Part shown: piece by piece, positions 1-7,516 of the stretch
Layout of the letters: the number at the start of each line of letters is the position of its first letter
How positions within the stretch are numbered: the first letter of the stretch is position 1
Origin: Candidatus Latescibacterota bacterium
Lineage (GTDB): Bacteria > Latescibacterota > UBA2968 > UBA8231
DNA length: 59,737 bases
Direction: 5' to 3'
Assembly (NCBI GenBank): GCA_009691525.1
Contig: SICG01000004.1
Location: 1-59,737 of the forward strand
Notes under the pieces: model-generated
Told to the model about the DNA's origin: nothing
Databases searched by the model: none
Seen by the model: only the letters and a program-made list of their open reading frames with translations
Translations under genes and position numbers: made by a program

Positions 1-69
1 GGGGCGTCGGTGGCAGGCCCGGGCATCGGGAAAGGCCGGAGCGGGCCACTCCACGACGCCTCAGAACCA

Positions 70-1521
70 CTATGTGATCAACAGAGAGGTCAGCGGGTAG
101 ATGCCGTATTCGACCAGGATTTCCAGATCCTCCACAACCAAGCCGCCCACCAGATCCTCGGGCCGGCGCAGCAGGGCGATCTCCAACAGATTCTCTCCCA
201 GCCTGAACAGCTCCAGACCAGGCTCCAATTCCACCCACTGCCCCGCATAGGGGTCGACCTGGCGCAAGGGCGTGCGGCGGCACACCGCGCTTAGAGTCCG
301 CCCGTTCAGCTTGAGCCCCAGCACCTGGGCCGAAACCAGGTTGCCCACGCCAAGGCGCAGGCGGATGCGCTGCACCCGGTCGTTAGCTGGGTCGTCGGCG
401 ATGCTGAAGTGCAGCGGATGGAAGTGGGCGGAATCGTCGGCGGGAATTTCCAGGGGCAACTGCCCCGGATAATCGTGATCCCCGGCTTCGGCGCAGCGCC
501 GGCGAAGAAAATAATGTTTATCCCTCCCCCGGATCAGTTCCTCGTCGCCTAGTTCGCTGAGGATACGGCGCTCCTGGTCCTCCAAGGGCCAGTTGAGGAA
601 CCAGGCATAAAGGCCGTCGGCACCCTGGTGCCAGTAATTGGCCGCAGCCGCCCGCATCATCGCCGGGGTGGCATTGGCCCGCAGGTGGAAACGCCGGCTA
701 TCGTCGTGGCGGTAGGGCTGCAGCACCGGGTACACTGAGATTTCGCGCTGATGTGCATGTTGCGTCAACCAATCGATGGGCAGGTCTGCGTCGAGCACCA
801 TGGAGACATAGAGCAGCGGGGCCACGTAGTCGACCAACCCCTCCAGCAGCCAGGTGTCCACCGCCAACCCGGCTTTGAGGTTCAGCTCGGCAGTGGGATA
901 AACCCGCGCCCCCACTTCTTTGCCCAGGCCCTGGGCCAGATGGGCCACCTGCCGCACAAATTCGGTGAGGGTGGCGGTGTGTTCCCCCACATCCTCGGGC
1001 CGCAGCCAGAAGGAACTGCCCCCCGGCGCGGCGGCAAAGTCCAGTTCCACGCCCTCCACATCATAGCGGGTCAGCAACTCCTCCAGCACCGCCAGTTGAT
1101 GGGCGCGCACTTCTGGATGAACAAATCCCCTGCCGCCACTGACCAGGGTGTACTTAGGATCCAGCCCCTCCCACCCTCCCATACGCACGCTGGCGAAAAA
1201 ATCCAGCCCCTTCTGGTGCGCCCTGCCCACCAGTACCTGCAGCGGATCCAGACCCCGATCCAGCAAACTCTGCATATTGTGCCAGACCCGCCAATAATAG
1301 GGGTCGGCAAAAGGCCGCTTGTCGTCGCCAAAACGGCGGCCCACCTTTGAGGGGTAGAAGAGCCCGTCGCCTCGCGACACGCCGTAGATGAAGGTATCCA
1401 CCGCCGTTCCGGCCACCTCATCCACCGGCGCCCAGGCATCCTCCAGACGCATGGGCGGCTCGTGGACAAAAAGATAATAGTGCCGGGCGTCGTTGAAATA
1501 AATGGTGCGGTGGCGTCTCAT
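70..1521 (-). CDS. glycoside-hydrolase-like TIM-barrel protein
   Basis: 483 residues. The first about 330 read as a (beta/alpha)8 barrel: alternating strands end in acidic residues, including YDVEGVELDF near residue 152, the place where DUF4015/GHL-type barrels carry D-G-V-E-L-D-W. The last 130 residues look like an all-beta accessory domain. No signal peptide is visible, so it is probably cytoplasmic. It is paralogous to the protein at 27049-28593, with the same barrel core and a similar C-terminal domain. It is last in a minus-strand operon with an inositol-phosphatase-family enzyme, a PhyH oxygenase and a Gfo/Idh dehydrogenase, and its ATG overlaps the upstream stop by 4 nt (ATGA), suggesting translational coupling. 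A carbohydrate substrate is inferred; the specificity is unknown. Confidence 0.75.
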   Translation of the reverse strand: MRRHRTIYFNDARHYYLFVHEPPMRLEDAWAPVDEVAGTAVDTFIYGVSRGDGLFYPSKVGRRFGDDKRPFADPYYWRVWHNMQSLLDRGLDPLQVLVGRAHQKGLDFFASVRMGGWEGLDPKYTLVSGGRGFVHPEVRAHQLAVLEELLTRYDVEGVELDFAAAPGGSSFWLRPEDVGEHTATLTEFVRQVAHLAQGLGKEVGARVYPTAELNLKAGLAVDTWLLEGLVDYVAPLLYVSMVLDADLPIDWLTQHAHQREISVYPVLQPYRHDDSRRFHLRANATPAMMRAAAANYWHQGADGLYAWFLNWPLEDQERRILSELGDEELIRGRDKHYFLRRRCAEAGDHDYPGQLPLEIPADDSAHFHPLHFSIADDPANDRVQRIRLRLGVGNLVSAQVLGLKLNGRTLSAVCRRTPLRQVDPYAGQWVELEPGLELFRLGENLLEIALLRRPEDLVGGLVVEDLEILVEYGIYPLTSLLIT

Positions 1522-2342
1522 ACCTGTACCTCCTCGGGGGGAACCGCGCGCAGCAGGGCGACCAGCTCATGGTAAATCCCCGGTCCGGCGGCCACCACGT
1601 CCTCACCGCAGAGATCTGGGGGGATGTGCTCAGGAACCTTCCCCAGATGACCGGTCAACGCCCCGGCCTCCCGGGCGATCAGGCAGGCAGCGGCAAAATC
1701 CCAGGGCTTGAGGGTCTCGTAGAAACCATCGAGGCGACCAGCGGCCACCCAGCAGAGGTCCAGGGCGGCCGAACCAATACGGCGGAAATCCCGGCAGTGC
1801 ATCAGCACGTGGTTCAGCCGACGGACCAGGCGGGGGCGATCCTGCCTTTCGTAGGGAAAACCAGTGCCGATGAGGGCCCTTTCGAGCTGGGTGCAATCGC
1901 CAGTCCGCAGCGGGACACCGTTCAGGGTGGCCCCTCCGCCCTTGAGGCCGCAGTAGGTTTCCTGCAGGAAGGGGCTGTGGACCGCCCCGGCCTGCACCAC
2001 CCCATCCTCCGCGTAGGCGATGGAAATGGCGACGGACGCAAACCCGTAGGCAAAATTCACCGTGCCGTCAATGGGATCGACAATCCAGAGGGGCCCCTGG
2101 TTGCGCTCCTCCTGCGGCATGGCCGGCGACGATTCTTCCGAGAGGATGCGGTGGCTAGGAAAGGCCGCGGTCAGTTCGCTGCGGATCAGTTCGTCGGACT
2201 TCAGGTCCGCCGAGGTGAGCAGTTCCACCCCCTCCTTGTAGCTGAGGGTCAGGCCCCCGCGCTCCCGCTCGGCGGCGATCAGGGCTCCGGCCCGGCAGGC
2301 CAGGTCGGCGGCAAAGACCAAGATTGGCTGGCACGGACTCAA
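1518..2342 (-). CDS. inositol monophosphatase family protein
   Basis: 274 residues, the usual family length. The metal-binding signatures are present in order: the acidic pair in LSEES (E69/E70), WIVDPIDGTVNF at 86-97 with D89 and D92, and the C-terminal WDFAAACLI near 211. Members hydrolyse phosphate monoesters such as inositol-1-phosphate, histidinol phosphate or PAP in a Mg-dependent way. The operon partners (Gfo/Idh dehydrogenase, glycosidase-like barrel) favour a polyol phosphate here. It overlaps both neighbours by 4 nt (ATGA at each end), so the three genes are tightly coupled. Assignment to the superfamily is secure; assignment to suhB is not. Confidence 0.88.
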   Translation of the reverse strand: MSPCQPILVFAADLACRAGALIAAERERGGLTLSYKEGVELLTSADLKSDELIRSELTAAFPSHRILSEESSPAMPQEERNQGPLWIVDPIDGTVNFAYGFASVAISIAYAEDGVVQAGAVHSPFLQETYCGLKGGGATLNGVPLRTGDCTQLERALIGTGFPYERQDRPRLVRRLNHVLMHCRDFRRIGSAALDLCWVAAGRLDGFYETLKPWDFAAACLIAREAGALTGHLGKVPEHIPPDLCGEDVVAAGPGIYHELVALLRAVPPEEVQV

Positions 2343-3073
2343 GGAAAGTTCTCCTGGACCAGAGAGGTGTTGAGATTGGGGCGGCTGAAGAGACCCCGGA
2401 CCGAAGGGTCCGGGTGATCGCTCAATCGTCTGGGCACGATGTTGAAATTGCTCAAGAAGGGCTGGGAACGGTGCCCGTAGTACACGTGCGCGGTTCGTCG
2501 GTCGCGGGACGAGTGCTTCACCACCCCGGCATGGCAGGAGCCGGCGTTGAAGAGGATCGCGGTGCCCGCTTTGCCGTACAACTCCCTGCCCCTGCCCCCG
2601 TCGCGGTCCGTGGGCAGTTTTCGTTTGGTCTCGGCATCCTCGGGAACCACGGCAAAACAGTGAGTGTGCTCATCCACGTCGGTGAGATAAAAGACGGCGG
2701 AGATATTGCGCAGCGCCAGGGGATGGCCGGGCAGGTGGGCGGTATCGCGGTGCCAGACAGCCTCCGGGACTTCCCCGTCTAAGGCCTCCCGAACCATGAC
2801 CGAGTGCTCCTCGAAACACAGTTCCTCGCCCATCAGTTCCCTGACCACCGGCAGCACACCTGGATGGTAGAGGGTGCAGTCGAAAACAGGATTAGTGAGC
2901 AGCACACTGACGCTCTGGAAACGCCCTCCCTCTCCCCGGCTCATCCAAAGTGGAGGGTATTGCTGGCGGTCGGCGTCGACGGCCTGGTTGAGTGACCGCA
3001 GTTCCTCCCCGGAGAGCACCTCGGGGAGAACACAGTACCCATGTTGCCTGAAGAACTCCACCTTGTCTTTCAC
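2339..3073 (-). CDS. phytanoyl-CoA dioxygenase (PhyH) family protein
   Basis: 244 residues. It has the Fe(II)/2-oxoglutarate dioxygenase facial triad: H108-x-D110 in WHRDTAHL and distal H181 in GSCHAG. R192 or R193, 11-12 residues later, fits the 2-oxoglutarate salt bridge. The family hydroxylates unactivated carbons of small molecules and is heavily expanded in Poribacteria/Latescibacteria-like genomes. The start is GTG at 3073, preceded by a strong AAAGGAGG-type ribosome site. It sits between a Gfo/Idh dehydrogenase and the IMPase-like gene. The substrate cannot be told from sequence. Confidence 0.85.
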   Translation of the reverse strand: MKDKVEFFRQHGYCVLPEVLSGEELRSLNQAVDADRQQYPPLWMSRGEGGRFQSVSVLLTNPVFDCTLYHPGVLPVVRELMGEELCFEEHSVMVREALDGEVPEAVWHRDTAHLPGHPLALRNISAVFYLTDVDEHTHCFAVVPEDAETKRKLPTDRDGGRGRELYGKAGTAILFNAGSCHAGVVKHSSRDRRTAHVYYGHRSQPFLSNFNIVPRRLSDHPDPSVRGLFSRPNLNTSLVQENFP

Positions 3074-3149
3074 GCGACCTCCTTTACCCGAGAAGTTGGA
3101 GATCTTACAACATACCCTTTGCTCGGGTGCCGATCAACCCGACGCTCAG

Positions 3150-4310
3150 TCACTCCAACGCCCGCACTTCTTCCCAACTCCTGGTCTCCCATGAGCGCTC
3201 CATCGCCGCCAGCACCCTGGCCACGGCCAGGGCTTCGTCCAGGCCCGGCTGCCCCTGCTGCTTGAGGGCGAGGCTTTCCAGGAACTGCTGGGCCTCGATC
3301 GTTTTCAAGTCTTCGTACCCCATGCCCACCCCGGGACCGGGGTTGAAGCGGGCGTGGAAGGGGTGCTCAGGGCCGCCCAGGATGCGGGTGTACCCGCCGG
3401 CCTGCGGGGTGTAGAACTCCAGTTCGTTCATACGCTCGAAATCCCAGCGCAGCGCCCCTTCGGTGCCGTGTACTTCGAAGGCCATCTGGCATTGCGGCCC
3501 CTGGATCACCCGGCATACCTCCAGCGAGCCGTGGACTGGGCCGGAAAAACGCACCAGGGCCCCGGCATAATCTTCGTTGCTGACCTCGCCCAAAGGGCCG
3601 TCGCCCCCCACCGAAAAATGGGTGCCCTTCCCCGGAATCGCCAGCGGCCGCTGCGGGATGAAACACTCGCCATTGCCCACCGCACTCTGGATGGGCCCCA
3701 CCAGCATCTGAGCCATGTCCACCACATGGGACATCAGATCTCCCAACACCCCGCTGCCGGCCTGCTCGCGCTGGAAGCGCCAGGAAAGCACGCCCTTGGG
3801 ATTGCTGGCGTACCCGGCGAAGAAACGACCGCGGTAATGGGTGAGTCGGCCCAATTTCCCGGCGCGGATCAAAGCCAAGCTGTGCTGGACTAAGGGCGCC
3901 CAGCGGTAATTGTACCCCACCCAGCTGAGCACCCCGGCCTGGCGGGCGGCCCGGGCGATCTGGGCCGTCTCCTGGGGACTGCGGCCCACGGGTTTCTCGC
4001 AGAAAATGTGTTTGCCGGCCGCTGCCGCTGCCAGGGCGATTTCCAGGTGCAGGTGATTGGGCGCGGCGATATCCACCACCTGCACCCGGGGATCGGCCAC
4101 CACCCGGCGCCAATCCCCGGTCGATGCGGCAAAGCCGAAACGCACCTGGGCTTCCTTGGCCCGCTCTTCCACCTCGTCGGCGCAGAGCACCAGTTCCGGT
4201 TCCAGCGCCCCTTCTGGGAAACGGTGCGCTGCCTGTTTATAAGCGTGGCTGTGCACCGCCCCCATCCACCCCATGCCGATCACGCCTATGCCCACTTTCG
4301 TTTTGGTCAT
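3150..4310 (-). CDS. Gfo/Idh/MocA family oxidoreductase
   Basis: 386 residues from the ATG at 4310. The longer reading to 4337 adds nine residues ahead of the Rossmann strand and is not favoured. The N-terminal Rossmann fold has GVIGMGWMG, the nicotinamide-pocket EKPVGRS near 100, and the C-terminal domain has GDLMSHVVD, matching the family D-x3-H active-site pattern. Such enzymes oxidise sugars, inositols or their acids with NAD(P). It is the first gene of the minus-strand operon that continues through PhyH, IMPase-like and barrel genes, and it is transcribed divergently from the DUF5069-like gene at 4440. Confidence 0.88.
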   Translation of the reverse strand: MTKTKVGIGVIGMGWMGAVHSHAYKQAAHRFPEGALEPELVLCADEVEERAKEAQVRFGFAASTGDWRRVVADPRVQVVDIAAPNHLHLEIALAAAAAGKHIFCEKPVGRSPQETAQIARAARQAGVLSWVGYNYRWAPLVQHSLALIRAGKLGRLTHYRGRFFAGYASNPKGVLSWRFQREQAGSGVLGDLMSHVVDMAQMLVGPIQSAVGNGECFIPQRPLAIPGKGTHFSVGGDGPLGEVSNEDYAGALVRFSGPVHGSLEVCRVIQGPQCQMAFEVHGTEGALRWDFERMNELEFYTPQAGGYTRILGGPEHPFHARFNPGPGVGMGYEDLKTIEAQQFLESLALKQQGQPGLDEALAVARVLAAMERSWETRSWEEVRALE

Positions 4311-4372
4311 TGCTCTTACTCCGTATTTGTCTGGCAACTATCGCAATCCCGGCAGGCAGACGCAAGTCGTGC

Positions 4373-4401
4373 TTGACGCGCAGATGCCCTTGATTTATTC
4401 T
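4373..4401 (+). promoter_or_regulatory. sigma-70-type promoter for the DUF5069-like gene
   Basis: TTGACG at 4373-4378 (five of six to consensus), a 17-nt spacer, and TATTCT at 4396-4401. It lies about 40 nt upstream of the ATG at 4440, which is preceded by AAAGGAG. Confidence 0.6.
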
Positions 4402-4439
4402 ACTGGCCTTCCTTCACCCCGCACTAAAGGAGAGCAACA

Positions 4440-4880
4440 ATGGCCAAGACAGTTCCCCTGATCAGCTCCGGTTCCAAAGGTCCTCTGGGCGTGTTGCACT
4501 TGCCCCGCTTCTGGCAGAAGGTGCTGCTGGCCGCCAAGGGTCAGCTGGCAGATGGGTACCCCGACTGCGGCGGCGGCTACGACCAGATGACGCTGGACGG
4601 GCTCAAGCTCAACAAGGATGCCACCCTCGCCTATCTCCGCCAGAACCTGCCCAGCTATCCCCAGTTTGAAAAATGGGTGCTGCAGCAGCGGGGCGGCAGC
4701 ATCCCCAAAGCAGAGATCGACGCCCTCAATGCCGCCATCGCCGGGTACAACCACGCGGACGACACCCGCAAGGAGATTCTGAGGGCCGCCAGCATCGCCG
4801 ATGACGGCAGTGTCAAGGACGCCGTCCACCTCAACCAGCTAGACGACTGGACCGCCTTCCACGCCGCTCTCAAGGGCTGA
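4440..4880 (+). CDS. DUF5069-like protein
   Basis: 146 residues, no signal peptide or membrane segment. The segment GPLGVLHLPRFWQKVLLAAKG resembles the opening of the uncharacterised DUF5069 family (gly-x-leu-PRxxxKxRA), and the rest is a small, probably helical protein with conserved-looking aromatic residues. Function unknown. It appears monocistronic: it has a good promoter (4373-4401), an AAAGGAG ribosome site 8 nt before the ATG, and a perfect 11-bp terminator 20 nt after the stop. That packaging suggests an abundant housekeeping-like protein. The family assignment is from memory of the motif and is moderate. Confidence 0.6.
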   Translation: MAKTVPLISSGSKGPLGVLHLPRFWQKVLLAAKGQLADGYPDCGGGYDQMTLDGLKLNKDATLAYLRQNLPSYPQFEKWVLQQRGGSIPKAEIDALNAAIAGYNHADDTRKEILRAASIADDGSVKDAVHLNQLDDWTAFHAALKG

Positions 4881-4900
4881 CCTGCCGACTCATATCCCGA

Positions 4901-4930
4901 AGGCCTGCCTCCCCGAGGCAGGCCTTTTTC
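4901..4930 (+). terminator. rho-independent terminator
   Basis: Perfect 11-bp stem (4901-4911 with 4915-4925), 3-nt loop CCC, then TTTT. It directly follows the DUF5069-like gene. Confidence 0.9.
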
Positions 4931-5014
4931 TGTTTGCCCTCCGCTTGCCGGCCATTTTGAGCCTGTTTATCTTGGACCCGGAACCTCACGCAAACTCTTC
5001 TCGTGGGACTAGCT

Positions 5015-6157
5015 ATGAAACTCGATGTAGTCAAACTCACCAGGGACCTCATTGCCTACCCCTCTGTTAGTCTCACCAGCAATGTTCCGGTGACCCGGCA
5101 CCTCATTGGCATCCTCCAATCCCTCAAGTTCGAGATTGAGGAACTTCCCTATACCGACGTCAACGGGGTGGCCAAATTCTCTATCATCGCCAAACTCGGC
5201 AAAGGTAAAGGCGGGTTATCCCTGATGAGCCACGACGACGTGGTACCGGCCTCTGCTGCGGAGGGCTGGAAGGGCGACCCCTTTACCGGCAGGGTCCATC
5301 AGGGCAAACTCTATGGCCGCGGTTCCTGTGACATGAAAGGCCCGCTGGCGGCAACCCTGTGCGCCGCCGCCCGTTTTAAGGCCGCCGATCTCAAGGCACC
5401 GCTCTATATCGCCATCACCGCCGACGAGGAAATTGCTGCCCGGGGTGCCTGGGAGCTGACCCGCAAATCAAAATTTTTCCGGGAGGCCAGCACCGGATAT
5501 GGCCTGATCTGCGAACCCACCCGGCTGAAGGTAGTCCACGCCCACAAGGGCGCCTTGTACCTGGAAATCCGTTCCCAGGGCCGCGCCGCCCACACCAGCA
5601 CCCTCAAGGGAACCAACGCCAATATCGCCATGATCCCCTTCCTGCAGGAGATGAAGGCGATCTACGACCTGGTGCTCCGCTCCAAGCGCTACCGCAATGA
5701 CGAGTTTACCCCGCCTCATTCCGAATGGAGCATCGGCATCAACGACCACAATATCGCCACCAACGTCACCCCGGTGCAGAGTGTATGCACCATCAGCTAT
5801 CGCCCCATGCCCGGGGCACAGGTGGACGACCTGGTCGAGCGCACCCGCCGCTCTGCCCAGAAATACGGGCTGAAGCTCGCGGTCAAATTCATCGGCAATC
5901 CCGTGTATACCCCGACGGATTCCCCTCTGGTCCGCACGGCCCTCAAACTGACCGGCACCCGGGCCTCGGCCACCGTGCCCTACGGCACCGACGGCCTGGC
6001 TTTCTCCACCCGGATGAAAAATCTGGTGGTGATCGGCCCAGGCGACATCGCCCAGGCCCACACCGTGGACGAATGGGTAGAGATCGAACAACTGCACCAG
6101 GCCGTAGATCTCTATAGTCACTTCATCGACCATGTCTGCGTGCAGGGACGCACATAG
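5015..6157 (+). CDS. M20 family metallopeptidase / acetylornithine deacetylase-like
   Basis: 380 residues from ATG 5015 (MKLDVVKL); a GTG at 5003 would add four residues. M20 signatures: SHDDVVPA (family S/G-H-x-D-V-V-P) near 75, GRGSCDMKG with the bridging Asp, TADEEI with catalytic and metal Glu, and the dimerisation-domain motif RAAHTSTLKG. YGTDGLAF near the C-terminus and an AQAHTVDEWVE segment complete the metal site. Members remove N-acyl groups or cleave small peptides (ArgE, DapE and carboxypeptidase G2 type). There is no arg or dap neighbour to choose between them; hom and lysC lie next door but converge on it. Confidence 0.85.
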   Translation: MKLDVVKLTRDLIAYPSVSLTSNVPVTRHLIGILQSLKFEIEELPYTDVNGVAKFSIIAKLGKGKGGLSLMSHDDVVPASAAEGWKGDPFTGRVHQGKLYGRGSCDMKGPLAATLCAAARFKAADLKAPLYIAITADEEIAARGAWELTRKSKFFREASTGYGLICEPTRLKVVHAHKGALYLEIRSQGRAAHTSTLKGTNANIAMIPFLQEMKAIYDLVLRSKRYRNDEFTPPHSEWSIGINDHNIATNVTPVQSVCTISYRPMPGAQVDDLVERTRRSAQKYGLKLAVKFIGNPVYTPTDSPLVRTALKLTGTRASATVPYGTDGLAFSTRMKNLVVIGPGDIAQAHTVDEWVEIEQLHQAVDLYSHFIDHVCVQGRT

Positions 6158-6162
6158 AAAAA

Positions 6163-6184
6163 GGGCAGGTCCTGCGGCCTGCCC
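6163..6184 (+). terminator. possible terminator hairpin
   Basis: 7-bp stem GGGCAGG / CCTGCCC with an 8-nt loop, 6 nt after the M20 stop. There is no clean T tract, so the call is weak. Confidence 0.35.
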
Positions 6185-6223
6185 CGGTGTTTCCTCTCTG
6201 CCATTGAACCGCTGAATCGCTCC

Positions 6224-6309
6224 CTTAGACTTTGTTAAAAAATAACTTGATGGTTTAGAGGGGTACTTCCCCTCAGGAATCGTCAGCTTGTATTTTAACA
6301 AAGCCTTAG
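6224..6309. repeat. small inverted-repeat element flanked by CTTAG direct repeats
   Basis: An 11-bp perfect inverted repeat, CTTTGTTAAAA (6230-6240) and TTTTAACAAAG (6293-6303), encloses about 50 bp that contains its own 6-bp hairpin GAGGGG-TACTT-CCCCTC (6258-6274). The unit is flanked by CTTAG at 6224-6228 and 6305-6309, and the right copy contains the lysC stop codon. It could be a MITE-like insertion, or a structured terminator between convergent genes. Confidence 0.5.
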
Positions 6310-7514
6310 GCCAGGTTGAAGGCCGCGTGCAGGGCCCGCACCGCTTTCTCCGCATCTGGTTGGCCAACCACGCAGGAAATTTTGATCTCCGAGGTGCTGA
6401 TCATGTGGATGTTCACATCGGCGGCGGCCAGCGCCTTGAACATCGTCGCGGCCACCCCGGCGTGACTCCTCATGCCCACCCCCACCACCGAGATCTTGGC
6501 AATCTGCGCGTCGGCGACGATGTTGTCTGCCCCCAATTCCCCGCGAATACCCTGGCACACCTCCAGGGCACGGTCGAGATCTGTTTTCTGCACCGTGAAG
6601 GACATGTCGGTGGTGCCAGCTTCGCTGGTGTTTTGAATAATCATGTCCACATTGACGTTTTTGTCGGCCAGGGGGCCGAAGAGCCGGGCGGCGACGCCGG
6701 GGCGGTCCGGCACGTGGCGCATGGTGATCTTGGCCTCACCCAGGTCGTGCGCAATGCCGCGCACTACTACCTCTTCCATCTCCTCTACCTCCTTGATGAG
6801 TGTGCCGGGGTTCTCGTTGAAGCTGGAGCGGACATGGATGACCACGCCATATTTTTTGGCGAATTCCACCGAGCGGGATTGCAGCACCCTGGCCCCGGCA
6901 CTGGCCAGTTCGAGCATTTCGTCGGGGGTGACTACTTCTAATTTGCGGGCTTCTGGCACCACCCGCGGGTCGGCGGTGTAGATGCCGTCCACATCGGTGT
7001 TCATCTCGCAGACATCGGCCTTGAGGGCATAGGCCAGGGCCACGGCGGTCAGGTTGGAGCCTCCCCGGCCCAGGGTGGTCTCCTCGGCGTCGGTGGTCAC
7101 GCCCTGGAAGCCGGCCACGATGAGGATCTGATCCTCGTGTAATTCCTCCAGCAACCGATCGGGCTTGAGGTCTAGGATGCGCGCCTTGCGGTGTACTGCA
7201 TCGGTGATGATGCCGCTCTGCCCGCCGGTCAGGGATACGGCTGCCACCCCCAGATCTTGCACCGCCATGGCCAAAAGTGACATGGAGATGCGCTCGCCAC
7301 AGGCCAGCAGCATGTCCACCTCGCGGTCCGGGGGCCGGCTGCTGACCTTGTTGGCCAGGGCCAGCAGGTCATCGGTGGTGTCCCCCATGGCCGAGACCAC
7401 CACCACCATGCGGTCCCCCTTCTTGTGCCTGGCGACGATGCGCTGAGCCACCCGCCGGATTAGTTCCGGGGTAGCTACCGAAGTGCCGCCGTATTTCTGC
7501 ACTACCAGTGCCAT
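6306..7514 (-). CDS. lysC: aspartate kinase
   Basis: 402 residues from ATG 7514. It catalyses ATP-dependent phosphorylation of aspartate, the first step to lysine, threonine and methionine. The kinase domain (1-240) starts with VQKYGGTSV and has GERISMSLLA, GFQGVTTDAEETTLGRGGSN and MNTDVDGIYTADPR. Two ACT domains follow (about 265-400: KITMRHVPDRPGVAARLFGPL and KISVVGVGMRSHAGVAATMF), which in this family bind lysine and/or threonine for feedback inhibition. It is the last gene of the hom - candidate homoserine kinase - lysC operon, two bases after its upstream neighbour. The upstream in-frame extension is the shadow of that neighbour and is not coding. Confidence 0.96.
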   Translation of the reverse strand: MALVVQKYGGTSVATPELIRRVAQRIVARHKKGDRMVVVVSAMGDTTDDLLALANKVSSRPPDREVDMLLACGERISMSLLAMAVQDLGVAAVSLTGGQSGIITDAVHRKARILDLKPDRLLEELHEDQILIVAGFQGVTTDAEETTLGRGGSNLTAVALAYALKADVCEMNTDVDGIYTADPRVVPEARKLEVVTPDEMLELASAGARVLQSRSVEFAKKYGVVIHVRSSFNENPGTLIKEVEEMEEVVVRGIAHDLGEAKITMRHVPDRPGVAARLFGPLADKNVNVDMIIQNTSEAGTTDMSFTVQKTDLDRALEVCQGIRGELGADNIVADAQIAKISVVGVGMRSHAGVAATMFKALAAADVNIHMISTSEIKISCVVGQPDAEKAVRALHAAFNLA

Positions 7515-7516
7515 AC

